Shown in pieces: positions 1 to 6,860 of a stretch of 8,041 bases of DNA. The notes beneath the pieces were generated by a model. The model had not been told where the DNA came from. It was given only the letters and a program-made list of their open reading frames with translations, and searched no databases. Every line of letters begins with the position of its first letter. Within the stretch, counting starts at the first letter, position 1. Source of the DNA: Deltaproteobacteria bacterium (lineage in GTDB: Bacteria > Desulfobacterota > Desulfobacteria > Desulfobacterales > ETH-SRB1); contig JAUWQK010000057.1 of the NCBI GenBank assembly GCA_030611115.1, positions 1 through 8,041 on the forward strand. The letters are read 5' to 3'. Made by a program: the position numbers and the translations under genes.

Positions 1-5
1 CTCAA

Positions 6-692
6 TCATTTCAACAGATGCCCAATTCTGTTCCATCTGACTCCAAAACTTCCATTATCCCATGACCAGTAGACAATAAATGCTTTTCCTTTTACAGCTT
101 TTAAATCAACAAAACCCCAAAACCTGCTGTCATAGCTGTGATCCCTGTTGTCCCCCAGCACAAAAAGGGAAGCTGGAGGCACGGTAACAGGCCCCAAATT
201 ATCCCTTGGTTGAAAAGCTCCGGGAATTATGTGTGGGTCTGTGTGAATACCATGATCGTGATTAAGAAACATATTATTAATATATACCTGTTTATTACGT
301 ATCTCAACCACGTCTCCGGAAACACCGACAACCCTTTTGATAAAATCCTTGTCAGGGTCCTCTGGAAACTTAAAGACTATGATGTCCCCGCGCTTTGGGT
401 TTTTAACCGGGATAACCGTAATATCTGAAAACGGAATCTTAACCCCGTAAATAAACTTATTTACCAGTATATGATCGCCAATCAAAAGGGTCTGCTTCAT
501 GGAGCCTGATGGAATTTTAAAGGCCTGAACAACAAAGGTGCGTATAAATAAGGCAAGTATTACAGCAATAATTATTGCCTCGATGTTTTCTCGAAGAGCG
601 CTCTTTTTTGTTGCGCTGGTTTCTATTTCTGAAGAATTTTTTGATTTCAAATTTAATTTATAACCTTTCTTTTTTTGTATTAGTTCAGCCAC
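6..692 (-). CDS. lepB: Signal peptidase I (leader peptidase)
   Basis: Membrane-anchored serine protease that removes signal peptides from secreted proteins on the outer face of the inner membrane. The 228-residue protein has a charged N-terminus and one membrane segment at about 37-57. Family box B (IPSGSM) carries the catalytic Ser64. The general base is Lys119 in FIKRVVG, and GDNRDHSYDSR at 180-190 is the conserved box E. Length and motif order are normal for a single-TM proteobacterial-type enzyme. The start is GTG at 692-690; no Shine-Dalgarno sequence lies at normal distance and the codon sits inside an inverted-repeat arm, so the start is uncertain. A TTG at codon 15 (650-648) is the next candidate, and an in-frame TGA upstream limits extension. 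The stop TGA (8-6) overlaps an ATG at 9-7, so a further gene may start by translational coupling just outside the window. An exact consensus promoter lies upstream. Confidence 0.96.
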   Translation of the reverse strand: MAELIQKKKGYKLNLKSKNSSEIETSATKKSALRENIEAIIIAVILALFIRTFVVQAFKIPSGSMKQTLLIGDHILVNKFIYGVKIPFSDITVIPVKNPKRGDIIVFKFPEDPDKDFIKRVVGVSGDVVEIRNKQVYINNMFLNHDHGIHTDPHIIPGAFQPRDNLGPVTVPPASLFVLGDNRDHSYDSRFWGFVDLKAVKGKAFIVYWSWDNGSFGVRWNRIGHLLK

Positions 693-712
693 AAAGTCAC
701 TAAGACACCAAG
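682..712. repeat. Inverted-repeat arm at the lepB start (pairs with 789-819)
   Basis: This 31-base stretch matches the reverse complement of 789-819 at 26 positions; the first 11 bases (AGTTCAGCCAC) are identical. It covers the GTG start codon and first codons of lepB. The sequence belongs to the 'cacaaag/gtgcctttgtg' kind of intergenic repeat that I recall from many environmental bacterial genomes; that recollection is not checked here. It may be one end of a small non-autonomous palindromic element or a dispersed intergenic repeat. Confidence 0.8.
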
Positions 713-741
713 ATATAAAATATAATTTTTTTAAAATTCAT
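700..741 (-). other. Possible 13-codon leader ORF before lepB
   Basis: ATG at 741-739 opens a 13-residue reading frame, MNFKKIIFYILVS, ending in TAG at 702-700, seven bases before the lepB GTG. It is a basic-then-hydrophobic peptide in a different frame from lepB. The strong Shine-Dalgarno sequence upstream is 17 bases away, longer than normal, unless the small hairpin between them folds and shortens the distance. It could be a leader peptide coupled to lepB translation, or chance in A/T-rich DNA. Nothing proves translation. Confidence 0.2.
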
Positions 742-758
742 AATTGGGGAATTTTTTG

Positions 759-766
759 CACCTCCT
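759..766 (-). promoter_or_regulatory. Orphan perfect Shine-Dalgarno sequence in the lepB leader
   Basis: AGGAGGTG on the minus strand is an eight-base perfect complement of the usual 16S rRNA 3' end (CACCUCCU). No ATG, GTG or TTG lies at the normal 5-10 base distance downstream: the next ATG (741) is 17 bases away and the lepB GTG is 66 bases away. The bases around it can form a small hairpin (771-764 with 749-742, seven of eight paired) that would hide part of it. It may be the relic of an older start site or part of a leader switch. Confidence 0.5.
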
Positions 767-788
767 CAATTTATCAATCATATCCCTC

Positions 789-819
789 TTTTGTGTCTTT
801 GTGCCTTAGTGGCTGAACT
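789..819. repeat. Inverted-repeat arm just after the lepB promoter (pairs with 682-712)
   Basis: Partner of the arm at 682-712, separated by 76 bases. Read on the minus strand it begins AGTTCAGCCACTAAGG and lies directly downstream of the promoter at 830-858, so it would be almost the first RNA transcribed. Paired with 682-712 it gives a stem of about 28 bp with three internal mismatches. No T-run follows the second arm, so it does not look like an intrinsic terminator. Confidence 0.8.
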
Positions 820-829
820 GTTGCAATAA

Positions 830-858
830 ATTATATTAAAATCAAATTTACATGTCAA
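830..858 (-). promoter_or_regulatory. Consensus sigma-70 promoter for lepB
   Basis: On the minus strand the -35 box TTGACA (858-853) and the -10 box TATAAT (835-830) both match the consensus at all six positions and are separated by exactly 17 bases. The predicted start of transcription is near 823, giving a leader of about 130 bases before the lepB GTG. The promoter lies in the gap after the RND gene, so lepB is probably expressed independently of the pump operon. Such an exact match suggests strong constitutive initiation, which would leave control to the structured leader; this is inference. Confidence 0.85.
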
Positions 859-887
859 GCAGGGTCTCAAATTAATTATCTGAAAGT

Positions 888-3800
888 CTATAGATACTTT
901 TTTCTATAAAGAGAGAAGTATGTAACAGGGACTATTATAAGCGTAAAAATTGTGGATGCACAAAGTCCAAAAATCAGAGCCCAGGCAAGGCCTGAGAAAA
1001 CCGGATCCAGTGTAATGGGCCAGGCGCCAATGGCGGTTGTGCAAGCGGTAAGTAATATAGGACGCATCCTGATTGCTCCACTTTGGAGAATAGCTTCTTT
1101 AAAAGAAATGCCTTCATTAAGAGCGTTTTTAATAAAATCAATCAGAACAAGGGAGTTCCTTATTACAATTCCACCAAGAGCTATCATGCCTATCATGCTT
1201 GTTGCGGTAAAAAAGACAGGGTTGAAGAAGCCGCCCACCTGTTCTCCGGTGAAAACATTCAGCAGCCAGAATCCCGGCATAATGCCCAGAAGCGTGAGAG
1301 GTATTGACATCATAATCAATATTGGCATGGAAAATGAATTAGTTTCCATTATAAGAAGAATATAGATTCCTATTAGAGCTGCCGCAAATGCTATGCCCAT
1401 ATCTCTGAATACCCTGAGAGTTATCTTCCATTCGCCTTCACCTGCCCATTTTACTGTGATTCCCGGAGGGGGAGGGTTGTCAAGTTTAAGTTTTTTCTGC
1501 ATATCAAGAACAGCTTCGCCGGGAGCTCTGCCTGCCATTTCTCCCGTCACATATACCACGCGTTCAAGGTTTTTATGATAAACAGGCTGGTCTTCAGGGA
1601 TGTGAACTATCTTTACAAGTTCCGCCAGAGGAACCATCTTGCCGGTATTTGTTTTGAGCGGTATTTGTGATAAAGAAGTAAGCTCCGATCTATTTTTTCT
1701 TGGTAAAATTATTTTTATACTTAGAGATTGCCTTTCTTCAGGAGTATGTATTGTGGCAGGGGCAGCACCTCCTATCGCTATTTTCAAAGTTTGAATAATT
1801 TCATTCGTGGAGACTCCGTGAAGAGCGGCCTTTTCCTTGTCAATAATAAAATCTATCTTGTTGCGTCTGGTTTCAACTGTGTCGTCAATATCCACTACAA
1901 AAGGCTCTGCTGCCATTAAATTCTTTATATGTTCCGCTCCTTTTATGATTTGATCATAAGAGCGGTCAGGGGAACCATAGATTTCAGCCACAATTGTCGA
2001 AAGCACAGGGGGGCCGGGAGGGACCTCAACAATTTTAATTACTGCATTGTTGGCTTTTGCAATGTCTTCGAGTTCCTTTCTAAGCCGGAGAACAATAGCA
2101 TGGCTTTGTTGCTTCCGTTTATTTTTTTCAGCTAAATTTATACGGATATCTGCAAGGTGGCTTCCTTCCCTAAGGTAATAGTGACGAACCAGACCGTTGA
2201 AATCCATGGGAGACGAATTTCCCACATAGGACACAAAGCTGGTAATTTCAGGGATTTCCCTGAGAAAGTCTTCAAAGGACTGTACAACAGTATTGGTGGT
2301 TTCAAGTGTAGTTCCTTCCGGCATGTCAATAACTATCTGGAATTCATTTTTGTTATCAAAAGGAAGTATTTTCAAGGGCACTAATCGGAAAACAGCAAGA
2401 CCTATAGATACTAAAAGGAGAAAAATAATAGCAGCGAGAAGCATGTATCTTTTTCTTTTTGATTTGAGAAAAGGAGATACAATTTTGCGGTAGATTTGCC
2501 CGATCCATACATTTATACCTTTATCATGATTTGTTGCCGAATTGGTCATCTTGCGGATATTCATGTTTTTCAGCAGCAGGTGCGTTAACCACGGCACAAT
2601 GGTAAGCGCACAGAGAGTTGAAAATGTTACTGTAAGGGGAACATTTGCTGCCATTGGAGCCATATACGGCCCCATCATTCCTGTAATGAAAAACAGGGGT
2701 AGAAATGAGATTATTATGGCGAGTGTGGACATTATTACCGGAGGAAGCACTTCATTAACGGCAAATAGCGTTGCTGAAAAGGCTTTACGCTTGCCCATCA
2801 AAATATGGCGCTGTATGTTATCTACATTTGTAATAGGATCATCAACTACAAGTCCCAGGGAGAGTATAAGAGCAAAAAGGGTAACCCTGTTAATTGTATA
2901 TCCGAATAGATAATTGACAAAAAGAGCAAGAGAAAAGCTGACAGGTACGGCAAGTGCAACCACCAGCGCTTCACGCCATCCAAGAGTAATAGCGAGAAGT
3001 ATAATAACGGAAATAACCGCAAAAGCCAGCGAACTTAAGAGTCCGTTTACCTTTTGCCCGGCAGTTTTACCGTAGTTGCGAATTACTTCAACATTAACGC
3101 CATCGGGAATAGTGCTTTTTTTCAATTCTTCAAGTTTGATCAGGATATTTTCGGAGACTGTGACAGCGTTGGTCCCTTTTTTTTTGGCAATGGCGAGTGT
3201 AACGGCCGGGAATGAAAAGGGGGTATTTTCTTTATTTTGAGTTTTACGATAGAAATTTGAGTAACCGATTCTCGAGTAAGACTTTGATTCTTCCGGGCCG
3301 TCAAATATATTTGCAATATCTCGCAAATATACCGGACGTCCATTGTGAACTCCAACCATAAGTGATGAAACTTCATTTGAAGATGAAAGGAAAGATTTGC
3401 TTGTTACTGTAACTTCTTTATTAAAGCGGGAAAATTTACCTGCTGTAACAGAAGCATCCGCTCCCTGCAAAGCTTTCTGCACTTCAAGTAAAGATACTCC
3501 AAGACCTGACATGCGTTCAGGTAAGAGTTCAACGCGTATCTCCCGTTTGCGGCCACCAACAATTTCAGCCCTTGAAATGTCCTTTACCTTTGAAAGCCTT
3601 GATAATACTTCCTCACCGATTCTGCGAAGTTCGTAATCATCATAACGATCTGAATAAAGACTTATATTTACAATGGGAACGTCGTCTATTTCGACTGGTT
3701 TTACCACCCATCCCTTAACAATCGGGGGAGCGGCGTCAATATTCATTGTAATCTTATTATGGAGTTTTACCAGGGAATTTTCCCTGTCTTCTCCTACATA

Positions 3801-4118
3801 AAATCTGACTGTAACGATTGCCATGTCCTCACGGGACATCGAATATACGTATTCAACGCCGTCAATCTGCCATAAAAGGCGTTCCAGGGGCGTTGCAACA
3901 AGTTTTTCTACTTCGGTTGCATTTGAGCCGGGAGCATATACATAAACATCCGCCATGGGAACTACTATCTGCGGTTCTTCTTCCTTGGGTGTGATGAGAA
4001 TAGCTGAAATTCCAAGGCACAGGGATAAGATCAGCAGGATGATTGAGAGATGTGAGGAAATAGATTTTCTGACAATACGTGCGATAAAACCGCTTGGAGC
4101 AGATTCGTTTTCCGGCAT
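888..4118 (-). CDS. RND efflux permease (HAE/AcrB-like inner-membrane pump)
   Basis: Proton-driven inner-membrane pump of a tripartite efflux system, 1076 residues, a normal full length. TM1 is at about 24-44, the first porter domain follows to about 355, then a five-helix block (about 361-515), TM7 at 557-577, the second porter domain, and TM8-12 from about 905 to 1070. TM4 carries the proton-relay pair Asp426-Asp427 in LGLVVDDPITNVDN, matching AcrB D407/D408. The TM10 motif GGIVIRNSLVLIDF has Arg987 where AcrB has Lys940. The DD motif fits the hydrophobe/amphiphile-type RND pumps better than heavy-metal CzcA types, but the substrate cannot be read from sequence. The ATG is preceded by GGAGG (4132-4128) nine bases upstream, inside the end of the adaptor gene, four bases after which this gene starts. 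It is the last gene of the TolC-adaptor-pump operon. A nine-A run in the coding strand (3185-3177) keeps the frame open. Confidence 0.96.
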   Translation of the reverse strand: MPENESAPSGFIARIVRKSISSHLSIILLILSLCLGISAILITPKEEEPQIVVPMADVYVYAPGSNATEVEKLVATPLERLLWQIDGVEYVYSMSREDMAIVTVRFYVGEDRENSLVKLHNKITMNIDAAPPIVKGWVVKPVEIDDVPIVNISLYSDRYDDYELRRIGEEVLSRLSKVKDISRAEIVGGRKREIRVELLPERMSGLGVSLLEVQKALQGADASVTAGKFSRFNKEVTVTSKSFLSSSNEVSSLMVGVHNGRPVYLRDIANIFDGPEESKSYSRIGYSNFYRKTQNKENTPFSFPAVTLAIAKKKGTNAVTVSENILIKLEELKKSTIPDGVNVEVIRNYGKTAGQKVNGLLSSLAFAVISVIILLAITLGWREALVVALAVPVSFSLALFVNYLFGYTINRVTLFALILSLGLVVDDPITNVDNIQRHILMGKRKAFSATLFAVNEVLPPVIMSTLAIIISFLPLFFITGMMGPYMAPMAANVPLTVTFSTLCALTIVPWLTHLLLKNMNIRKMTNSATNHDKGINVWIGQIYRKIVSPFLKSKRKRYMLLAAIIFLLLVSIGLAVFRLVPLKILPFDNKNEFQIVIDMPEGTTLETTNTVVQSFEDFLREIPEITSFVSYVGNSSPMDFNGLVRHYYLREGSHLADIRINLAEKNKRKQQSHAIVLRLRKELEDIAKANNAVIKIVEVPPGPPVLSTIVAEIYGSPDRSYDQIIKGAEHIKNLMAAEPFVVDIDDTVETRRNKIDFIIDKEKAALHGVSTNEIIQTLKIAIGGAAPATIHTPEERQSLSIKIILPRKNRSELTSLSQIPLKTNTGKMVPLAELVKIVHIPEDQPVYHKNLERVVYVTGEMAGRAPGEAVLDMQKKLKLDNPPPPGITVKWAGEGEWKITLRVFRDMGIAFAAALIGIYILLIMETNSFSMPILIMMSIPLTLLGIMPGFWLLNVFTGEQVGGFFNPVFFTATSMIGMIALGGIVIRNSLVLIDFIKNALNEGISFKEAILQSGAIRMRPILLTACTTAIGAWPITLDPVFSGLAWALIFGLCASTIFTLIIVPVTYFSLYRKKYL

Positions 4119-4122
4119 TAAG

Positions 4123-5262
4123 TTATTCCTCCCAGCCTATTGTCTCATCTCCGGATAGTCCGGAGAGAACTTCGACCTTATCTTCAAAAGTTTTGCCGGT
4201 TTTAATAAAACGTGTCTTCCAGGAATTATTTTCCTTTACTGCAACCAGTTCAAGCTGTCCTATATTACGAACGGCAATTTTTGGTATAACAACAACCTGG
4301 AGGTCTTTAACAGGGATGTGCAGTTTTCCGAACATGCCGGGATATATTCCGGATATACGCGGCAATAATGCCTTTACAAGAAAAGTCCGTGTCTGCGGAT
4401 CAGCATAAGGGACAATCTCCTCAACCGTTGCCGTTGCCGTTTCATTCAAAGTATTTATTGTTACTTTAAGAGATGTTCCGGGTTGAATTTTTTTGATCAG
4501 TCCTTCACGAACATATGCTTCAAGCCTGAGCGAGCCGGTAGTTTGCAGTATAATTAAAGGCTTTCCGGGCAAAGCTAAATCTCCTTGTTCAACAAGACGT
4601 TTTAAAACTTTACCGCTTTCAGGTGCTCTTATCTCAGTGTATCCAAGTGCTATTCCCGCCTCCTTTACGATTTCTTCCGCCTGTTTTATTCCGGATTCCG
4701 AAGCTGACAAAGCCTCTTTAGCTCTATTTAAAGTCGCCTTTGCCTGAAGGTATGCGGATTCGGCTTTTTCCATATCTTGAGGGGTAGCTGCCTGGGATTC
4801 AAAATAAATTTTTGTACGTTTATAGTCAGATTCAGCTTCTGTAAATGCCGCGCCGGCGGCTATTATTGTCTGTTTTGCCTGTTTTTTTCCTGATATGGCT
4901 GTTTTTAAGGTTTGTTTTGCCTGATCAAGACGTGACACTAACTGTCTGCTATCTAAAGATACTAAAAGCTGACTTTTAAAAACCTTGTCGCCGGGTCTGA
5001 CCTTGACATCAAGAACCTGAGCAGTTACCTGGGATTCAATAGTCGCTTCTGTAACAGGGCGCACTGTTCCGACAGCCTCATAGCATTCGGTTATAGTCTG
5101 GACAGATGCCTGCCCGGTTTTTTTCGGTGACACATCATTTTTTGATGCAGCCTGAAACTTGCCCGGCGCAATTTTTGTGCTTGAAATGAATCTAACAGCA
5201 AAGAAAACTAAAATTAAACTGACGGAACACAACAATATTATTATAATTTTTTTGTTTTTCAT
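4123..5262 (-). CDS. Periplasmic adaptor of RND pump (membrane fusion protein, HlyD/AcrA family)
   Basis: Links the RND pump to the outer-membrane channel across the periplasm. The protein has 379 residues. An N-terminal hydrophobic segment at about 5-24 has no clear lipobox, so it is probably membrane-anchored or has a signal sequence. Two half-lipoyl motifs are visible: VTAQVLDVKVRPGDKV near 79-94 and YTEIRAPESGKV near 208-219. Between them is a long alpha-helical hairpin, about 107-205, with its turn near 154-164 (ESQAATPQDME), the expected contact with the TolC-like tip. The beta-barrel part contains TRTFLVKALLP (291-301) and YPGMFGKL (307-314), both typical of the family, followed by a membrane-proximal domain. 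Its ATG overlaps the TolC gene's stop by four bases (ATGA), so translation is probably coupled. The family call is firm; the substrate is unknown. Confidence 0.95.
   Translation of the reverse strand: MKNKKIIIILLCSVSLILVFFAVRFISSTKIAPGKFQAASKNDVSPKKTGQASVQTITECYEAVGTVRPVTEATIESQVTAQVLDVKVRPGDKVFKSQLLVSLDSRQLVSRLDQAKQTLKTAISGKKQAKQTIIAAGAAFTEAESDYKRTKIYFESQAATPQDMEKAESAYLQAKATLNRAKEALSASESGIKQAEEIVKEAGIALGYTEIRAPESGKVLKRLVEQGDLALPGKPLIILQTTGSLRLEAYVREGLIKKIQPGTSLKVTINTLNETATATVEEIVPYADPQTRTFLVKALLPRISGIYPGMFGKLHIPVKDLQVVVIPKIAVRNIGQLELVAVKENNSWKTRFIKTGKTFEDKVEVLSGLSGDETIGWEE
4128..4132 (-). promoter_or_regulatory. Ribosome binding site of the RND permease gene
   Basis: GGAGG on the minus strand, nine bases before the ATG at 4118. 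It overlaps the last codons of the adaptor gene, so ribosomes ending on the adaptor are placed to start the pump. This supports the chosen start and coupled translation. Confidence 0.75.
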
Positions 5263-6719
5263 GGTGTGATTTTATCCACCTTCCCCCAGTAACCTACCGC
5301 CTTGCCAATATCCGCAAGTGCCTTTTCCCTGTCATAATAAGCTGCCGTGGTTCTGGTTTTTGCTCGATTAAACGCAAGCTCGGCTTCAAAGTATCGTGTT
5401 ATGGTAGCAGCTCCACCTTCATATTGTTTCCTGACAAGCTTAAAAGATTCTTCAGCCAGGGCCACGCTTCTTTCCGCTACATCGAGCCTGGCCTTTGCTT
5501 CCGCTAATTTCAGGTAGGCATTTTTAACATCAAGCTTTACAGATAGTCTGGTTTTGAGATCTGCTGCCAGCATTTCTTCAAGCCTGGCTTTTGCTTTTTC
5601 CTCTTCTGCTTTTGTGCTGAAACCCGTGAATATGTCCCAGTTAAGAATGACTGCCGCAGTCCAGTTGTCTCTTGAGTCATTGTAGGCCATCTTGGGATCA
5701 TCAACATAGTATTTGCTTTGCAGATCAACTCTGGGTAGATATTCTGCACGAGATAGATCAAGAGCTATTCTGCTCTGTATAACCTGCTTCTTTATTTTAT
5801 TTACTTCTGACCTGTTTTCAAGGGCATAGGCAACACCGGCAAAGTATTCATCCGGCAAGGAGATTTCGCAGCTTTCTATTTTTTTAAGTCTGATTTCAGC
5901 TTCAGGGCTTACACCGAGAATACCGGCAAAAGCAGTTAGAGTCGTTTTTAGCCTGTTTTCACTCAGAACCACATCTTCCCTGGCTTGAGCAAGACGGACT
6001 TCCAGGGATAATATGTCTGATTTTAGAACTCCTCCGGCTCTGAACCTCACATTCATTAGACGCAGTTGCGACTTAACAGTTGATACGGAGTCCCTGGTAA
6101 TTTTAATGTATTCTTTTGCGGCAAGAGCGTTATAGTATGTATGTATTACTGAGGCAACAAGGGAGTTTTCTACGCTTTTTCTGTCTATCTGAGAAATAGA
6201 GAAATCGGTTTCAGCGATTTTTTTATTTAAAATATCTCGTCCGCCATTGAATATATTTATTCCTGCTTTAATTCCGGTCTCATAATTTTCATACCAGCCC
6301 GGAGAGTTAAAATCCGTATTTGCAGGCAGCAGTCTCTGGTCAATTTTCTTGAAAAGATATCCTGATGGTGCATCCCCCTGAGAATATTCAGTATAAAATC
6401 CAAGAAAGGGGAAAAAGTCAGCACTTGCCTTTTTGATCATAGCTTCTGCCTGCTTTATGCGGGCAACGGCAATCTTGTTATCAGGATTATTTGCAAGAGC
6501 AATTTGAATTGCATCGTTCAAAGAGACAGGTTCTTGTAAAGCACAGGTATATTGTCCGGTTTTTGAAACTTTTGTTGAAAACGCATCATCGCATATTACT
6601 TTTGCATATTCCTGCCTGATGCTTTCGTAAGTGTATTTGTCATGAGAAAAACAACCGCAGGTTATAAGAAAGAAAGATAAGATAATGACGATTTGAATTT
6701 TATTTGCTTTTGATACCAT
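5259..6719 (-). CDS. TolC-family outer-membrane efflux channel (OEP lipoprotein)
   Basis: Outer-membrane exit duct of the tripartite pump. The 486-residue protein begins with a basic N-terminus and a hydrophobic core ending FFLITCGC. Cys21 fits a lipobox only loosely (Leu at -3, Thr at -1), so it may be a lipoprotein like OprM-type channels. Two internally repeated OEP units follow, about 65-270 and 285-475. Each has the paired motif of this family: FRAGGVLKSDILSLEVRLAQA-like at 226-246 and QYEGGAATITRYFEAELAFNRA-like at 432-453. Strand segments INIFNGG (154-160) and LNWDIFTGF (359-367) match the beta-barrel positions. Long A/K/E-rich helices make up most of the rest. It is the first gene of the three-gene pump operon, with the adaptor start overlapping its stop. 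No strong Shine-Dalgarno sequence precedes its ATG, so the start is likely but not certain. Confidence 0.95.
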   Translation of the reverse strand: MVSKANKIQIVIILSFFLITCGCFSHDKYTYESIRQEYAKVICDDAFSTKVSKTGQYTCALQEPVSLNDAIQIALANNPDNKIAVARIKQAEAMIKKASADFFPFLGFYTEYSQGDAPSGYLFKKIDQRLLPANTDFNSPGWYENYETGIKAGINIFNGGRDILNKKIAETDFSISQIDRKSVENSLVASVIHTYYNALAAKEYIKITRDSVSTVKSQLRLMNVRFRAGGVLKSDILSLEVRLAQAREDVVLSENRLKTTLTAFAGILGVSPEAEIRLKKIESCEISLPDEYFAGVAYALENRSEVNKIKKQVIQSRIALDLSRAEYLPRVDLQSKYYVDDPKMAYNDSRDNWTAAVILNWDIFTGFSTKAEEEKAKARLEEMLAADLKTRLSVKLDVKNAYLKLAEAKARLDVAERSVALAEESFKLVRKQYEGGAATITRYFEAELAFNRAKTRTTAAYYDREKALADIGKAVGYWGKVDKITP

Positions 6720-6734
6720 ATGGATTATTCAAGT

Positions 6735-6754
6735 AAAAGTTTCCCAAATGAATC
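6735..6754. repeat. Inverted-repeat arm upstream of the TolC-like gene (pairs with 6863-6882)
   Basis: AAAAGTTTCCCAAATGAATC. Its first 14 bases are an exact inverted copy of 6869-6882, and 17 of 20 bases match over the full arm. The two arms bracket a 108-base A/T-rich core. A six-base direct copy, ATTCAA, lies just outside each end (6727-6732 and 6884-6889), as a short target duplication might. This suggests a small MITE-like insertion, but the duplication is short and A/T-rich. Confidence 0.6.
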
Positions 6755-6765
6755 ATTGTACTATA

Positions 6766-6794
6766 ATTTTAATGAGTTAGGATAAGATTGAAAA
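6766..6794 (-). promoter_or_regulatory. Candidate promoter of the pump operon
   Basis: On the minus strand TTTTCA (6794-6789, four of six matches to TTGACA) and TAAAAT (6771-6766, five of six to TATAAT) are 17 bases apart. Transcription would start near 6759, about 40 bases before the TolC-like gene. The region is A/T-rich, so chance matches are likely, but position and spacing fit. The -35 box lies within the first TTGAAAA repeat copy. Confidence 0.35.
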
Positions 6795-6815
6795 CTGACT
6801 ATTGAAAATTGAAAA
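6788..6815. repeat. Short 7-base repeat TTGAAAA in the intergenic region
   Basis: TTGAAAA occurs at 6788-6794, 6802-6808 and 6809-6815. The copies are in register with a 7-base period, with one degenerate unit (CTGACTA) between the first two. It lies in the core of the inverted-repeat element and overlaps the candidate pump-operon -35 box. It may be a simple-sequence remnant or a protein-binding site. Confidence 0.45.
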
Positions 6816-6860
6816 TTGGTGGTACGCCTTCGGCGCGCTAATTTAAACAATTACAAGATG

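Noticed and set aside
1..9. Start of a further gene overlapping the lepB stop (ATG at 9-7)
   Set aside because: Only three codons are in the window, so it cannot be told from chance; it is mentioned in the lepB entry.
682..819. Intrinsic terminator after the RND gene
   Set aside because: The arms are 76 bases apart, no T-run follows, and the structure lies downstream of the lepB promoter, so it would stop lepB itself.
952..1365. Open frame of 137 codons on the plus strand
   Set aside because: It lies wholly opposite the conserved TM8-TM12 part of the RND gene, has no recognisable domain, and is the expected shadow of a long hydrophobic coding strand.
2542..2913. Open frame of 123 codons on the plus strand
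   Set aside because: Antisense to the TM2-TM6 block of the RND gene, with no family features.
6826..6836. Terminator hairpin after the flavoprotein-ArsC gene
   Set aside because: The stem CGCC-TTC-GGCG is only four pairs and is not followed by a T-run.
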